Shown here one piece after another: positions 6,432 through 13,728 of a stretch of 33,563 nt of DNA. Each line of letters opens with the position of its first letter. The stretch's first letter is position 1. The DNA comes from Rubrivivax sp. (GTDB taxonomy: Bacteria > Pseudomonadota > Gammaproteobacteria > Burkholderiales > Burkholderiaceae_C). The notes under the pieces were generated by a model, which did no database searches, was not told where the DNA came from, and saw nothing but the letters and a program-made list of their open reading frames with translations. A program made the translations under genes and the position numbers. The stretch is taken from assembly GCA_022842825.1 (NCBI GenBank), contig JALHOU010000025.1:1-33563 (forward strand). Reading direction: 5' to 3'.

Positions 6432-8374
6432 GCATGCCTTCCCTTCAGGCCGCCACGACAGCCCGGGCGGGCCGCGGCCGTCAGTACTGGGAGCAGGGCC
6501 TCGCGCATGTCGGCCAGCGCAACTGGATCGGCGCGGCGCGCGCCTTCCGACGTGCCGTGCGGGCCGAGCCGGCCGATGCGCTGTACTGGATCAATCTTGC
6601 CAATGCCTACCGACACGCGGGCGACCACGCGCGTGCGCTGGCCGCCGTGCAGCGTGCGCTGGCGCTGGACCCCTCGCAGCCGCTGGCGCTGCGGCTGCAA
6701 GGCGAGGCGCTGGCCGCGTTGCACCGCTATGCCGAGGCGGTGGCCGCCTTCGAGCGCCTGGAGGCCGGTGGCACACGCGAGCCCGATGCGATGCTGCAGC
6801 ACGGCGCCATGCTGCAGGCGCTGCGCCGACCCAAGGAGTCGATCGACATCCTGATGCAGGCCGCCGCCATCGCGCCCTCGATGATGTCGCTGCACGCGAT
6901 GATGGCCACCGCCTTCCGCGACATGGCCCTGGAGAAGGAGGCGATCGAGTGCCTGAAGACGGTGCTGGCGCTGGACCCCGGCAATCTGCAGGCGATGGCG
7001 CACCTGTCGTACGAGAAGCGGCATGTCTGCGACTGGTCCGATCTCGACCACGAGGTCGCGCGGCTGGAGCAGGCGCTGGCCACCACGCCCGCCGGCATGG
7101 CGCGGCTGGCAAGTGCCTTCAGCCTGCTCTCGTTGCCCATCGATCCGGCGCTGCAGCTGGCCGCCGCGCGCGGCGAGGCGCTGGCCGCGACCGTCGGCGC
7201 GCGAGAGCTGCCGGCGTTGACGGCCACCGAACGGCAGGCGCGCGCAGCACGCCGCCCGCGCATCGGTCTGCTCTCCTACGACTTCCACGAGCACCCGGTG
7301 GCGCAGCTCATCGTCGAGATGATCGAGCGCTTCGACCGCCGGCGCTTCGAGGTCCTGCTCTACTCCACCGGCCGCGACGACGGCTCGGCCATCCGCCAGC
7401 GGCTGACGAAGGCCGCCGACGCCTTCGTCGACCTGCGGGGCACCAGCGACGCACAGGCCGCCGAGCGCATCCGCGCCGACGGCATCGACATCCTCGTCGA
7501 CCTGCAGGGCCACACGCGCGGGCACCGCAACGCCGTGCTGGCCCGCCGGCCGGCGCCGCTGCAGGTGGCCTACCTCGGCTACCCGGGCAGCACGGGGGCG
7601 CCCTACATCGACTACCTCGTCGGCGACCCGCTCGTCACGCCGGTGCAGCTGGCGCACCTCTACAGCGAGAAGCTGGCCCAGATGCCGGTGACCTTTCAAC
7701 CCAACGGACGCTGGCGCCCGCTGCCCGATGCCACGCGGCCGATGAGCCGCGCCGACGCCGGGCTGCCCGAAGAAGGTTTCGTGCTCTGTGCCTTCAATCA
7801 CACCTACAAGATCCTGCCCGAAGCCTTCGACGTGTGGTGCAGCGTGATGCGCGAGGTGCCGGGCTCGGTGCTCTGGCTGAAGGAGACCAACGGCCAGCTG
7901 CACGACAACGTGCGCCGCGAGGCCGAGGCGCGCGGCGTCGGCGGCGAGCGCATCGTCTTCGCCAAGGCCGTGTCGTACGCAGAGCACTTCGCGCGGCTGG
8001 CGCTGGCCGACCTCTTCGTCGACACCTGGCCCTACAACGCCCACACCACGGCCGCCGATGCGCTGTGGGCGGGCGTGCCAGTGGTCACGCTCTACCGCAA
8101 CGGCTTCGCCTCGCGCGTGGCGGCCAGCGTGCTGCATGCCGCCGGCCTGGGCGAGCTGGCGCAGAACAGCGTCGAGGACTACCGGCTGGCCATCCTGGCG
8201 CTGATGCGCGAGCCCGAGGTGCTCGCCGGCTATCGCGAACACCTCGCCGTGCGGCGGCACGAACTGCCGCTTTTCGACTGCGAGCTCTACACGCAGGAGT
8301 TCGAGACGCTGCTCACGCGCATGTGGCAGCGCTGGCTGGCGGGCGAGCCGCCGGAGCACCTGCTGGCGGGCTGA
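6428..8374 (+). CDS. TPR-containing GT41 (O-GlcNAc transferase-like) glycosyltransferase
   Basis: A 648-residue protein. Residues about 15-190 are tetratricopeptide repeats (WINLANAYRHAGDHARALAA, PKESIDILMQAA, and so on). From about 275 to the end lies the GT41/SPINDLY-type catalytic domain. The segment RIGLLSYDFHEHP contains His289, at the position of the catalytic-loop His of OGT. FNHTYKI contains Lys461, equivalent to the UDP-binding Lys, and VDTWPYNAHTTAADALWAG is the conserved nucleotide-sugar signature. Such enzymes transfer GlcNAc or another sugar from a UDP donor to Ser/Thr, with the TPRs presenting the target. The gene overlaps the methyltransferase gene by 4 nt, has GGAG before its ATG, and lies divergent to fliC2, so flagellin is the most likely acceptor (inferred). 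All key residues seen are intact. Confidence 0.9.
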   Translation: MSMPSLQAATTARAGRGRQYWEQGLAHVGQRNWIGAARAFRRAVRAEPADALYWINLANAYRHAGDHARALAAVQRALALDPSQPLALRLQGEALAALHRYAEAVAAFERLEAGGTREPDAMLQHGAMLQALRRPKESIDILMQAAAIAPSMMSLHAMMATAFRDMALEKEAIECLKTVLALDPGNLQAMAHLSYEKRHVCDWSDLDHEVARLEQALATTPAGMARLASAFSLLSLPIDPALQLAAARGEALAATVGARELPALTATERQARAARRPRIGLLSYDFHEHPVAQLIVEMIERFDRRRFEVLLYSTGRDDGSAIRQRLTKAADAFVDLRGTSDAQAAERIRADGIDILVDLQGHTRGHRNAVLARRPAPLQVAYLGYPGSTGAPYIDYLVGDPLVTPVQLAHLYSEKLAQMPVTFQPNGRWRPLPDATRPMSRADAGLPEEGFVLCAFNHTYKILPEAFDVWCSVMREVPGSVLWLKETNGQLHDNVRREAEARGVGGERIVFAKAVSYAEHFARLALADLFVDTWPYNAHTTAADALWAGVPVVTLYRNGFASRVAASVLHAAGLGELAQNSVEDYRLAILALMREPEVLAGYREHLAVRRHELPLFDCELYTQEFETLLTRMWQRWLAGEPPEHLLAG

Positions 8375-8378
8375 GAAC

Positions 8379-8399
8379 GGGCGCGATTGCGGCGCGCCC
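8379..8399. terminator. Bidirectional hairpin between convergent genes
   Basis: GGGCGCG (8379-8385) pairs perfectly with CGCGCCC (8393-8399) around a 7-nt loop. It lies in the 34-bp gap between the stops of the GT41 gene and the deacetylase gene. No U-run follows on either strand, so termination efficiency is uncertain. Confidence 0.45.
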
Positions 8400-8408
8400 A
8401 CGGCGCGA

Positions 8409-9608
8409 TCATGGCGCGAGCCAGCCTGCGCCTTCGCGCGTGATGCCGCGCAGGAACGACTCGCACCGCGCGAGTTGTTCCAGGCTCACGAACTCGTCCG
8501 CCTGGTGTGCCTGGCCGATCGAGCCCGGCCCGCAGACGACGGTGGAGATGCCGGCGCGCTGGAACAGGCCGGCCTCGGTGCCGAAGGCGACGTTGGTCGT
8601 TCTCGTGGCGCCGACCAGGCGCAGCGCCAGCGCCACGGCCGGCTCGTCGGGCCGTGCCTTGAACGACGGCATCTCGGTGATGCTCTCGAAGCGGATGCCG
8701 GTGGCGGGGTCCACCGCCTTCATGGCCGGCTCCAGCGCGCGCGCACGTTCGACAACGCGCGCATGCAGCGCCTCGGCGTCCACGCCGGGCAGGTTGCGGA
8801 ACTCGTAGTGGAAGCGGCAGTCCTCGGGCACCACGTTGTCTGCGATGCCGCCCTGCACCACACAGACGGCCGCGGTGGTGTAAGGCACGTCGAAGCCGGC
8901 CTCGCGTTGGCCGCTTTCGCGCAGCTCGTCACCGATGCCGGCGATGTGCGCAATGACGCGCGCCGCCGCCTCGACGGCGTTCACCGCATGCGGCGTCAGC
9001 GAGCTGTGCGCTGCGTGCCCCTTGACGCTGCAGCGCCAGCGATAGACCCCCTTGTGCGCAACGGCCGGGACCATCTCGGTGGGCTCGCCGATGATGCACA
9101 GGCGCGGCGCCAGGCCGGCGTCGCGCAGGTCCGCGAGCAGCCGGCGCGCGCCGAAGGCGCCAACCTCCTCGTCGTAGCTGAAGGCGTAGTGCAGGGCAAA
9201 GGGCAGGTCGGCCTCGAGCCAGTGCCTCGTCTGCGCCACGACGGCGCCGATGTAGCCCTTCATGTCGGCGCTGCCGCGGCCGTAGAGCCGGCCGTCGCGC
9301 ACCTCGGCGGCCAGCGGGTCGGTTGTCCACGCCTGGCCGTCCCAGGGGACCGTGTCGGTGTGGCCGGAGAGCACGAGGCCGGCCGGCTTGCCCTCGCCGA
9401 GCGTGGCGAAGAGGTTGGCCTTCTTGCGCTCGTCGTCGTAGGTGAGGCGCAGCGGCACCCCGATCGTGCGCAACTCGTCGGCGATGGTCTCGATGAGCGC
9501 CAGGTTGGACCGGTCGCTCACCGTGTGCAGGCGTACGAGGCGCCGGGCCCACTCGAGCGTGGCGGCGCCGAAAGCGAAGCTAGGGGTGTGGCTGCGGGTG
9601 TCGTCCAT
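8409..9608 (-). CDS. argE: Acetylornithine deacetylase (M20 family)
   Basis: A 399-residue M20 metallopeptidase-family enzyme. ArgE releases ornithine and acetate from N-acetylornithine in arginine synthesis. The zinc ligands and catalytic residues are present: SGHTDTVP with His83 and Asp85, RGSADMKG with Asp115, SYDEEVG with catalytic Glu147 and ligand Glu148, IGEPTEM with the next acidic ligand, and a C-terminal GQAHQADEF with the last His. The dimerisation (lid) domain spans about residues 185-290. ATG 9608 fits the family N-terminus; the ribosome site is weak. It is divergent from the dehydratase gene with 40 nt between the starts. M20 enzymes have several substrates (succinyl-diaminopimelate, other N-acyl amino acids). 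The RGSADMKG and VPWDG patterns fit ArgE best. No arginine genes flank it. Confidence 0.87.
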   Translation of the reverse strand: MDDTRSHTPSFAFGAATLEWARRLVRLHTVSDRSNLALIETIADELRTIGVPLRLTYDDERKKANLFATLGEGKPAGLVLSGHTDTVPWDGQAWTTDPLAAEVRDGRLYGRGSADMKGYIGAVVAQTRHWLEADLPFALHYAFSYDEEVGAFGARRLLADLRDAGLAPRLCIIGEPTEMVPAVAHKGVYRWRCSVKGHAAHSSLTPHAVNAVEAAARVIAHIAGIGDELRESGQREAGFDVPYTTAAVCVVQGGIADNVVPEDCRFHYEFRNLPGVDAEALHARVVERARALEPAMKAVDPATGIRFESITEMPSFKARPDEPAVALALRLVGATRTTNVAFGTEAGLFQRAGISTVVCGPGSIGQAHQADEFVSLEQLARCESFLRGITREGAGWLAP

Positions 9609-9648
9609 GAGCAACTGTACCGCCCGACCCCCGGCGCTAGCATGGCGC

Positions 9649-10692
9649 ATGAACGATGCTGCCGCGCCTGGGGCCCTGCTGCCTGCCGCACTCGCCGCCG
9701 AGGCCCAGCCTGCCGGCGGCCACGATGAAGGCGCGCCCGAGTGGGTCGTGCACGAAGGGCAGGTCACACCGGCCATCATCCGCGCGGCCATGGAGCGCAT
9801 CCGCGGCGACGTGCGCCGCACGCCGCTGTGGAAGCTGCCGGGCGCAGCGCTTGGCCTCGGCTGTGCCGAGGTGTGGCTGAAGCTCGAGCAGCTCCAGGTG
9901 TCCGGCAGCTTCAAGGCGCGCGGCATGTTCAACCGGCTGCGCTCGCAGCAGTCGCTGCCGGCCGCGGGGGTGGTCATCGCCTCGGGTGGCAATGCCGGCA
10001 TTGCCGCCGCGCTCGCGGCGCGCGCGCTCGGCGTGCGCTGCGAGGTCTTCGTGCCGGAGACGACGCCGCCTTCTAAGCGGAACCGCCTCGTCGTCGCCGG
10101 CGCGACGATGACGGTGGGCGGCGCCAGCTATGCCGAGGCGTTCGAGGCCTGCCTGGCACGCCAGCGCAGCAGCGGCGCCTTGCTCATGCATGCGTACGAC
10201 CAGCCCGAGGTGCTGGCCGGCGCCGGCACGCTGGCCATGGAGATCGAGGCCGAGGCCGGCGTGCCCGACCGCGTGCTCGTGAGCGTCGGCGGCGGCGGCC
10301 TCATCGCCGGCATCGCGGCCTGGTTCGAGGGCTGCACGCGCGTGGAGTCGATGGAGCCGCAGAACGCGCCCACGCTGCACGCGTCGCTGGCGCGTGGCGA
10401 ACCGGTGTCGGTGGAGGTGTCGGGCATCGCCGCCGATTCGTTGGGCGCACGCCGCCTCGGCAGCCTGGCCTGGCCGATCTGCCGCCGGCATGTGGCGGCC
10501 AGCTACCTGCTGCCCGACGACCTCATCGCCGCGGCGCAGGGCCGCATGTGGGCCGACCTGCGCCTGGCCGTGGAGCCGGCCGCCGCGCTGCCGCTGGCGG
10601 CGCTGTGGGCCGGCGCCGTGCAACCGGCGCCGGACGAAAAGGTGGCCGTGATCGTCTGCGGCGCCAACTTCGACCCCGCGGCGCTGGGCTGA
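9649..10692 (+). CDS. PLP-dependent serine/threonine dehydratase
   Basis: A 347-residue fold-type II PLP enzyme that deaminates serine or threonine to a 2-oxoacid and ammonia. The Schiff-base lysine is Lys89 in SGSFKARG. SGGNAGIA (112-119) is the substrate loop, and GGGG (214-217, in SVGGGGLIAG) binds the PLP phosphate. There is no C-terminal ACT domain, so it resembles catabolic, non-allosteric (TdcB/serine racemase-like) enzymes rather than IlvA. The N-terminal 40 residues are low-complexity and not family-typical. A later start could be real, but no better ATG is seen before the conserved region. The fifth-strand Cys/Ser near VIVCGANFDP matches the usual ligand to the PLP nitrogen. Exact substrate specificity cannot be read from the sequence. 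Confidence 0.85.
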   Translation: MNDAAAPGALLPAALAAEAQPAGGHDEGAPEWVVHEGQVTPAIIRAAMERIRGDVRRTPLWKLPGAALGLGCAEVWLKLEQLQVSGSFKARGMFNRLRSQQSLPAAGVVIASGGNAGIAAALAARALGVRCEVFVPETTPPSKRNRLVVAGATMTVGGASYAEAFEACLARQRSSGALLMHAYDQPEVLAGAGTLAMEIEAEAGVPDRVLVSVGGGGLIAGIAAWFEGCTRVESMEPQNAPTLHASLARGEPVSVEVSGIAADSLGARRLGSLAWPICRRHVAASYLLPDDLIAAAQGRMWADLRLAVEPAAALPLAALWAGAVQPAPDEKVAVIVCGANFDPAALG

Positions 10693-10737
10693 GGCAGCCG
10701 AGCGCGTGCCGCGTCGCCGATGCGGCGGTGCCTCAGC
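10688..10737. terminator. Shared bidirectional terminator containing both stop codons
   Basis: GCTGAGGCA (10688-10696) and TGCCTCAGC (10729-10737) form a perfect 9-bp stem, with an inner GCCGC/GCGGC stem between. The TGA of the dehydratase (10690-10692) and that of rlhA (10733-10735, minus strand) lie symmetrically within the two arms. There is no clear T run. Confidence 0.55.
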
Positions 10738-12814
10738 GCGTGCCGGGTGTCGGCAGGCCGGCGGCGCCAGCGGGCGCGCTCCCGGAGCCCGGGCGCTTGC
10801 GGAAGAAGGCGAGCGGCGCCGCAGCCGCCTGCTTCAGCACGCTCTTCTTGATCCGCCCCACCACGTGCATCTCGCAGGGCTTGCAGTCGAAGCGCAGCAT
10901 GAAGCGCTCCTGGCCCTGCACCAGCGTCAGTGGGTCGGCACGCACGGTGCCCTGCACGCCCGTTACGCCCTTGGCCTGCTTGGGGCACAGGGAAAGCGAC
11001 CAGCGCACGCAGTGCTTGGTGATCATGAGGCTCACGTCGCCGAGCGCCTCGTGGCTCTCGTACGCGGCATCGATGATCTTCACGCCGTGGCGGGCGTAGA
11101 AGGCGGCGGCACGCCGGTTGTAGACGTTGGCGAGGTAGGTGAGCGTGTCCTCGGGGTAGGGCACGGGGGGCGCCACCGGCGTGCCCGGCGCGAGCGGCTC
11201 GAAGGCGGCGGCGCGCGCTTCCTCGAGCGCCTGGACGGCGGCGCGGCGCAAGGCGTTGAGCGCGCTCGGCGGCACGAAGCGAGGCTCGCGCCAGTGGATC
11301 TCGATGTCGGCGGGCGAGCGCACCTCGAACAGCGTGCCGCCGAGGCGGGCCAGATGCTCGCGCGCGGCCGCTTCGGCGCGGGCCGGCTCGCGCGCCGGTT
11401 CGTGTTGCGCCGCAGCCTCGATGCCGGCGCGGCGGCCGTGCTCGTCGGTGGCTTCGAGGCGCCAGCCGCGGCGGGTCTCGATCAGGCGCAGCTTGACGCC
11501 GATCGTGCGATCGGCGCTCTTCTTCTCGAGCACGCGTTCCCAGGCCATGTCGCGGTTGCGTGCGATCTCGCAGCCCTTGCGCAGGCCGTGCTCGCGTGCC
11601 AGCGTCTCCATCGGCGCGTTCGGCTGCAGCCGCCATGCACGCCCGCCGGAGCCGGGCAATGGCGTGGCGACGTTGACCGGCACGCCCTGCAGCCCGCCCT
11701 GCAGGTCGGTCCAGGTGAGCGCGTCGCCGTTGTGCAGTGAGGTGGCGGGCGCGCTCACCTCGAGGTCGAAGTGATCGGCGCCCAGGCGCAGCACGTGGCC
11801 CACCGGCGTGCCCACGTGCTTGGGCGTGTCGAAGGCGCCGATGTCGCCCAGCTCGGGCGGCCGGCGGCCGTTGACGAAGTAGTCGGTGGCACCGCGGTGG
11901 AAGGCGCGGTCGGGGTCGGGCTGGAAGGTGTAGCGGCAGCGGCCGTCGGACGAAGGCGTGAACTCGGGCCGCCGCTCCAGCAGCGCGTCGACGAGCTGCC
12001 GGTAGTGCGCGGTGACGTTCTTCACCGTCGCCATGTCCTTGTAGCGGCCCTCGATCTTGAAGGCGCGGATGCCGGCGTCGACCAGCGCCTCGAGATTGGC
12101 ACTCTGGTTGTTGTCCTTGAGGCTCAGTACGTGCTTCTCGTGCGCGACGATGCGGTTGGCGCCGTCGAGCACGGTGTAGGGCTGGCGGCACTCCTGCGAA
12201 CAGCCGCCGCGGTTGGCGCTTCGCCCGTTGATGGCATGGCTGATGTAGCACTGGCCGCTGTAGGCCACGCACAGCGCGCCGTGGATGAAGAATTCGAGCA
12301 CGGCTGGCGGGCGCAAAGGGTCTTCGGCGGCGCCGCCGCGCAGCGCCGCCTCGATGGCGCGCACCTGCGCCAGCGTCAGCTCGCGCGCCAGCACCATCTG
12401 GCGGATGCCCACGTCCTGCAGGAAGCGCGCCTTCTCGGGCGTGCGGATGTCGGTCTGCGTGCTCGCGTGCAGCTGGATCGGCGGCAACTCGCCCGCCGCG
12501 GCGAGGTCGAGCAGAGCCATGTCCTGCACGATCAGCGCGTCGGCGCCGGCGCCGTGCAGCGCGTGGATCAGGCGACGCGCGGGCTCGACCTCGTCGTCGC
12601 GCAGGATGGTGTTGACGGTGACGAAGACTCGCGCGCCGTACCGGTGTGCGTGGCGGGTCAGGCGCTCGATGTCGGCCACCGAGTTGCTCGCCTTGTCGCG
12701 CGCGCCGAAACCCGGGCCGCCGATGTAGATGGCATCGGCGCCGTGGTTCACGGCCTCGATGCCGATGTCGGCATTGCGCGCCGGGGCCAGCAGTTCGAGT
12801 TCGCGGCGGGGCAT
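10733..12814 (-). CDS. rlhA: 23S rRNA 5-hydroxycytidine C2501 synthase, peptidase U32 family
   Basis: A 693-residue U32-family protein. The N-terminus ELELLAPARNADIGIEAVNHGADAIYIGG is the typical TIM-barrel start. HASTQTDI and the cysteine-rich block from FFIHGALC through SGQCYISH to NRGGCSQECRQPY (about residues 195-230) match the Fe-S-associated U32 signature. Length and a C-terminal DUF3656-like half, with a final Cys cluster (LSLCPKQ, FDCKPCEMH), match RlhA (formerly YdcP) of E. coli, which hydroxylates C2501 of 23S rRNA. ATG 12814 is preferred over an upstream in-frame start because the family begins MxxELLAPA. It is 22 nt after the thrH stop, so the two may be co-transcribed. The alternative is another U32 member such as TrhP/YegQ, but that is much shorter. 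Confidence 0.88.
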   Translation of the reverse strand: MPRRELELLAPARNADIGIEAVNHGADAIYIGGPGFGARDKASNSVADIERLTRHAHRYGARVFVTVNTILRDDEVEPARRLIHALHGAGADALIVQDMALLDLAAAGELPPIQLHASTQTDIRTPEKARFLQDVGIRQMVLARELTLAQVRAIEAALRGGAAEDPLRPPAVLEFFIHGALCVAYSGQCYISHAINGRSANRGGCSQECRQPYTVLDGANRIVAHEKHVLSLKDNNQSANLEALVDAGIRAFKIEGRYKDMATVKNVTAHYRQLVDALLERRPEFTPSSDGRCRYTFQPDPDRAFHRGATDYFVNGRRPPELGDIGAFDTPKHVGTPVGHVLRLGADHFDLEVSAPATSLHNGDALTWTDLQGGLQGVPVNVATPLPGSGGRAWRLQPNAPMETLAREHGLRKGCEIARNRDMAWERVLEKKSADRTIGVKLRLIETRRGWRLEATDEHGRRAGIEAAAQHEPAREPARAEAAAREHLARLGGTLFEVRSPADIEIHWREPRFVPPSALNALRRAAVQALEEARAAAFEPLAPGTPVAPPVPYPEDTLTYLANVYNRRAAAFYARHGVKIIDAAYESHEALGDVSLMITKHCVRWSLSLCPKQAKGVTGVQGTVRADPLTLVQGQERFMLRFDCKPCEMHVVGRIKKSVLKQAAAAPLAFFRKRPGSGSAPAGAAGLPTPGTR

Positions 12815-12836
12815 GGCGCTGCCGAAGTGCGCACGG

Positions 12837-13454
12837 TCAGGCGGCGAGCAGCCGCGCGGCCGCGGCATCGATGCTCACCCGCAGCTCGGCGAGGCTGGTG
12901 TTCACCGGGTACTGCGGGAACTGCGTGACGATGCCCGCCGGCGGGTGGATGAAGAAGCCGGCATCGGCCGCGCCGAGCATGCCGGTGTCGTTGAAAGAGT
13001 CGCCGGCGGCGATGACCTGGTAGTTCAGGCCCTTCAGCGCGTTGACCGCGTGGCGCTTCTGGTCGGGCTGGCGCAGCTTGTAGTCGGCGACGAAGCCGTC
13101 GGCATCGACCACCAGCTTGTGGCAGAAGAGCGTGGGGCGGCCGAGCTGGCGCATCAGCGGGTCGGCGAACTCGTAGAACGTGTCCGACAGGATGATCACC
13201 TGGTAGCGGCTGCGAAGGTCATCGAGGAACTCACGCGCGCCGGCCATCGGCGCCATGCCGGCGATGACGCCCTGGATGTCGGCGAGTTTCAGGCCGTGCT
13301 GGCGCAGCAGGCCCAGGCGCCAGCGCATCAGCTTGTCGTAGTCGGGCTCGTCGCGCGTGGTGCGGCGGAAGTCGGCGATGCCGGTGCGTTCGGCGAAGGC
13401 GATCCAGATCTCGGGCACGAGCACGCCTTCGAGATCGAGGCAGACGATTTGCAT
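12837..13454 (-). CDS. thrH: Bifunctional phosphoserine phosphatase/homoserine phosphotransferase ThrH
   Basis: A 205-residue HAD-superfamily protein. The N-terminal motif I is CLDLEGVLVPE (Asp7, Glu9), the unusual DxE form characteristic of ThrH. SDTFYEF is motif II (Ser), KRHAVNALK supplies the motif III lysine, and AAGDSFNDTGML is motif IV. ThrH dephosphorylates phosphoserine and can transfer the phosphate to homoserine, linking serine and threonine synthesis. Start ATG 13454 is preceded by a short purine run. The frame stays open far upstream through a repeat, but those codons are not family-like. It is followed by rlhA after 22 nt. A 274-bp gap upstream holds no gene, only its presumed promoter and the heptamer array. 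Confidence 0.92.
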   Translation of the reverse strand: MQIVCLDLEGVLVPEIWIAFAERTGIADFRRTTRDEPDYDKLMRWRLGLLRQHGLKLADIQGVIAGMAPMAGAREFLDDLRSRYQVIILSDTFYEFADPLMRQLGRPTLFCHKLVVDADGFVADYKLRQPDQKRHAVNALKGLNYQVIAAGDSFNDTGMLGAADAGFFIHPPAGIVTQFPQYPVNTSLAELRVSIDAAAARLLAA

Positions 13455-13652
13455 GGAGGTGGAGGGCGCACCGCCGGCGGCGGCGGGGCCGTGAACGATC
13501 ACTGGCGGGATCGTAGCGCAGGGTTGGGGTGGTGCTGCGTGGCTGGCTGTTGCGCTCCGGCGGGCGACTGGCTTCAGTCGAACCAGGCCGGGTCTCGGCC
13601 CGCCGGGGCGAGACCCGGCACGCGTCGAGTCCGCCGACTCGCCCGGAAGCAA

Positions 13653-13719
13653 CCGCATCCCGCACCCGCATCCCGCACGCCGCACGCCGCACGCCGCACG
13701 CCGCACGCCGCACGCCGCA
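13653..13719. repeat. Tandem heptamer array (CCGCACG)n
   Basis: Six perfect copies of CCGCACG run from 13673 to 13714. A partial copy follows, and three degenerate copies (CCGCATC, CCGCACC, CGCATC) precede them. The array sits 10 bp downstream of the GH15 stop and about 200 bp upstream of thrH. A 7-bp unit would change copy number by strand slippage. No spacers or long units exist, so it is not a CRISPR. Confidence 0.9.
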
Positions 13720-13728
13720 GAAGAGAGA

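Noticed and set aside
13653..13719. CRISPR array
   Set aside because: 7-bp units without spacers; a simple tandem repeat.
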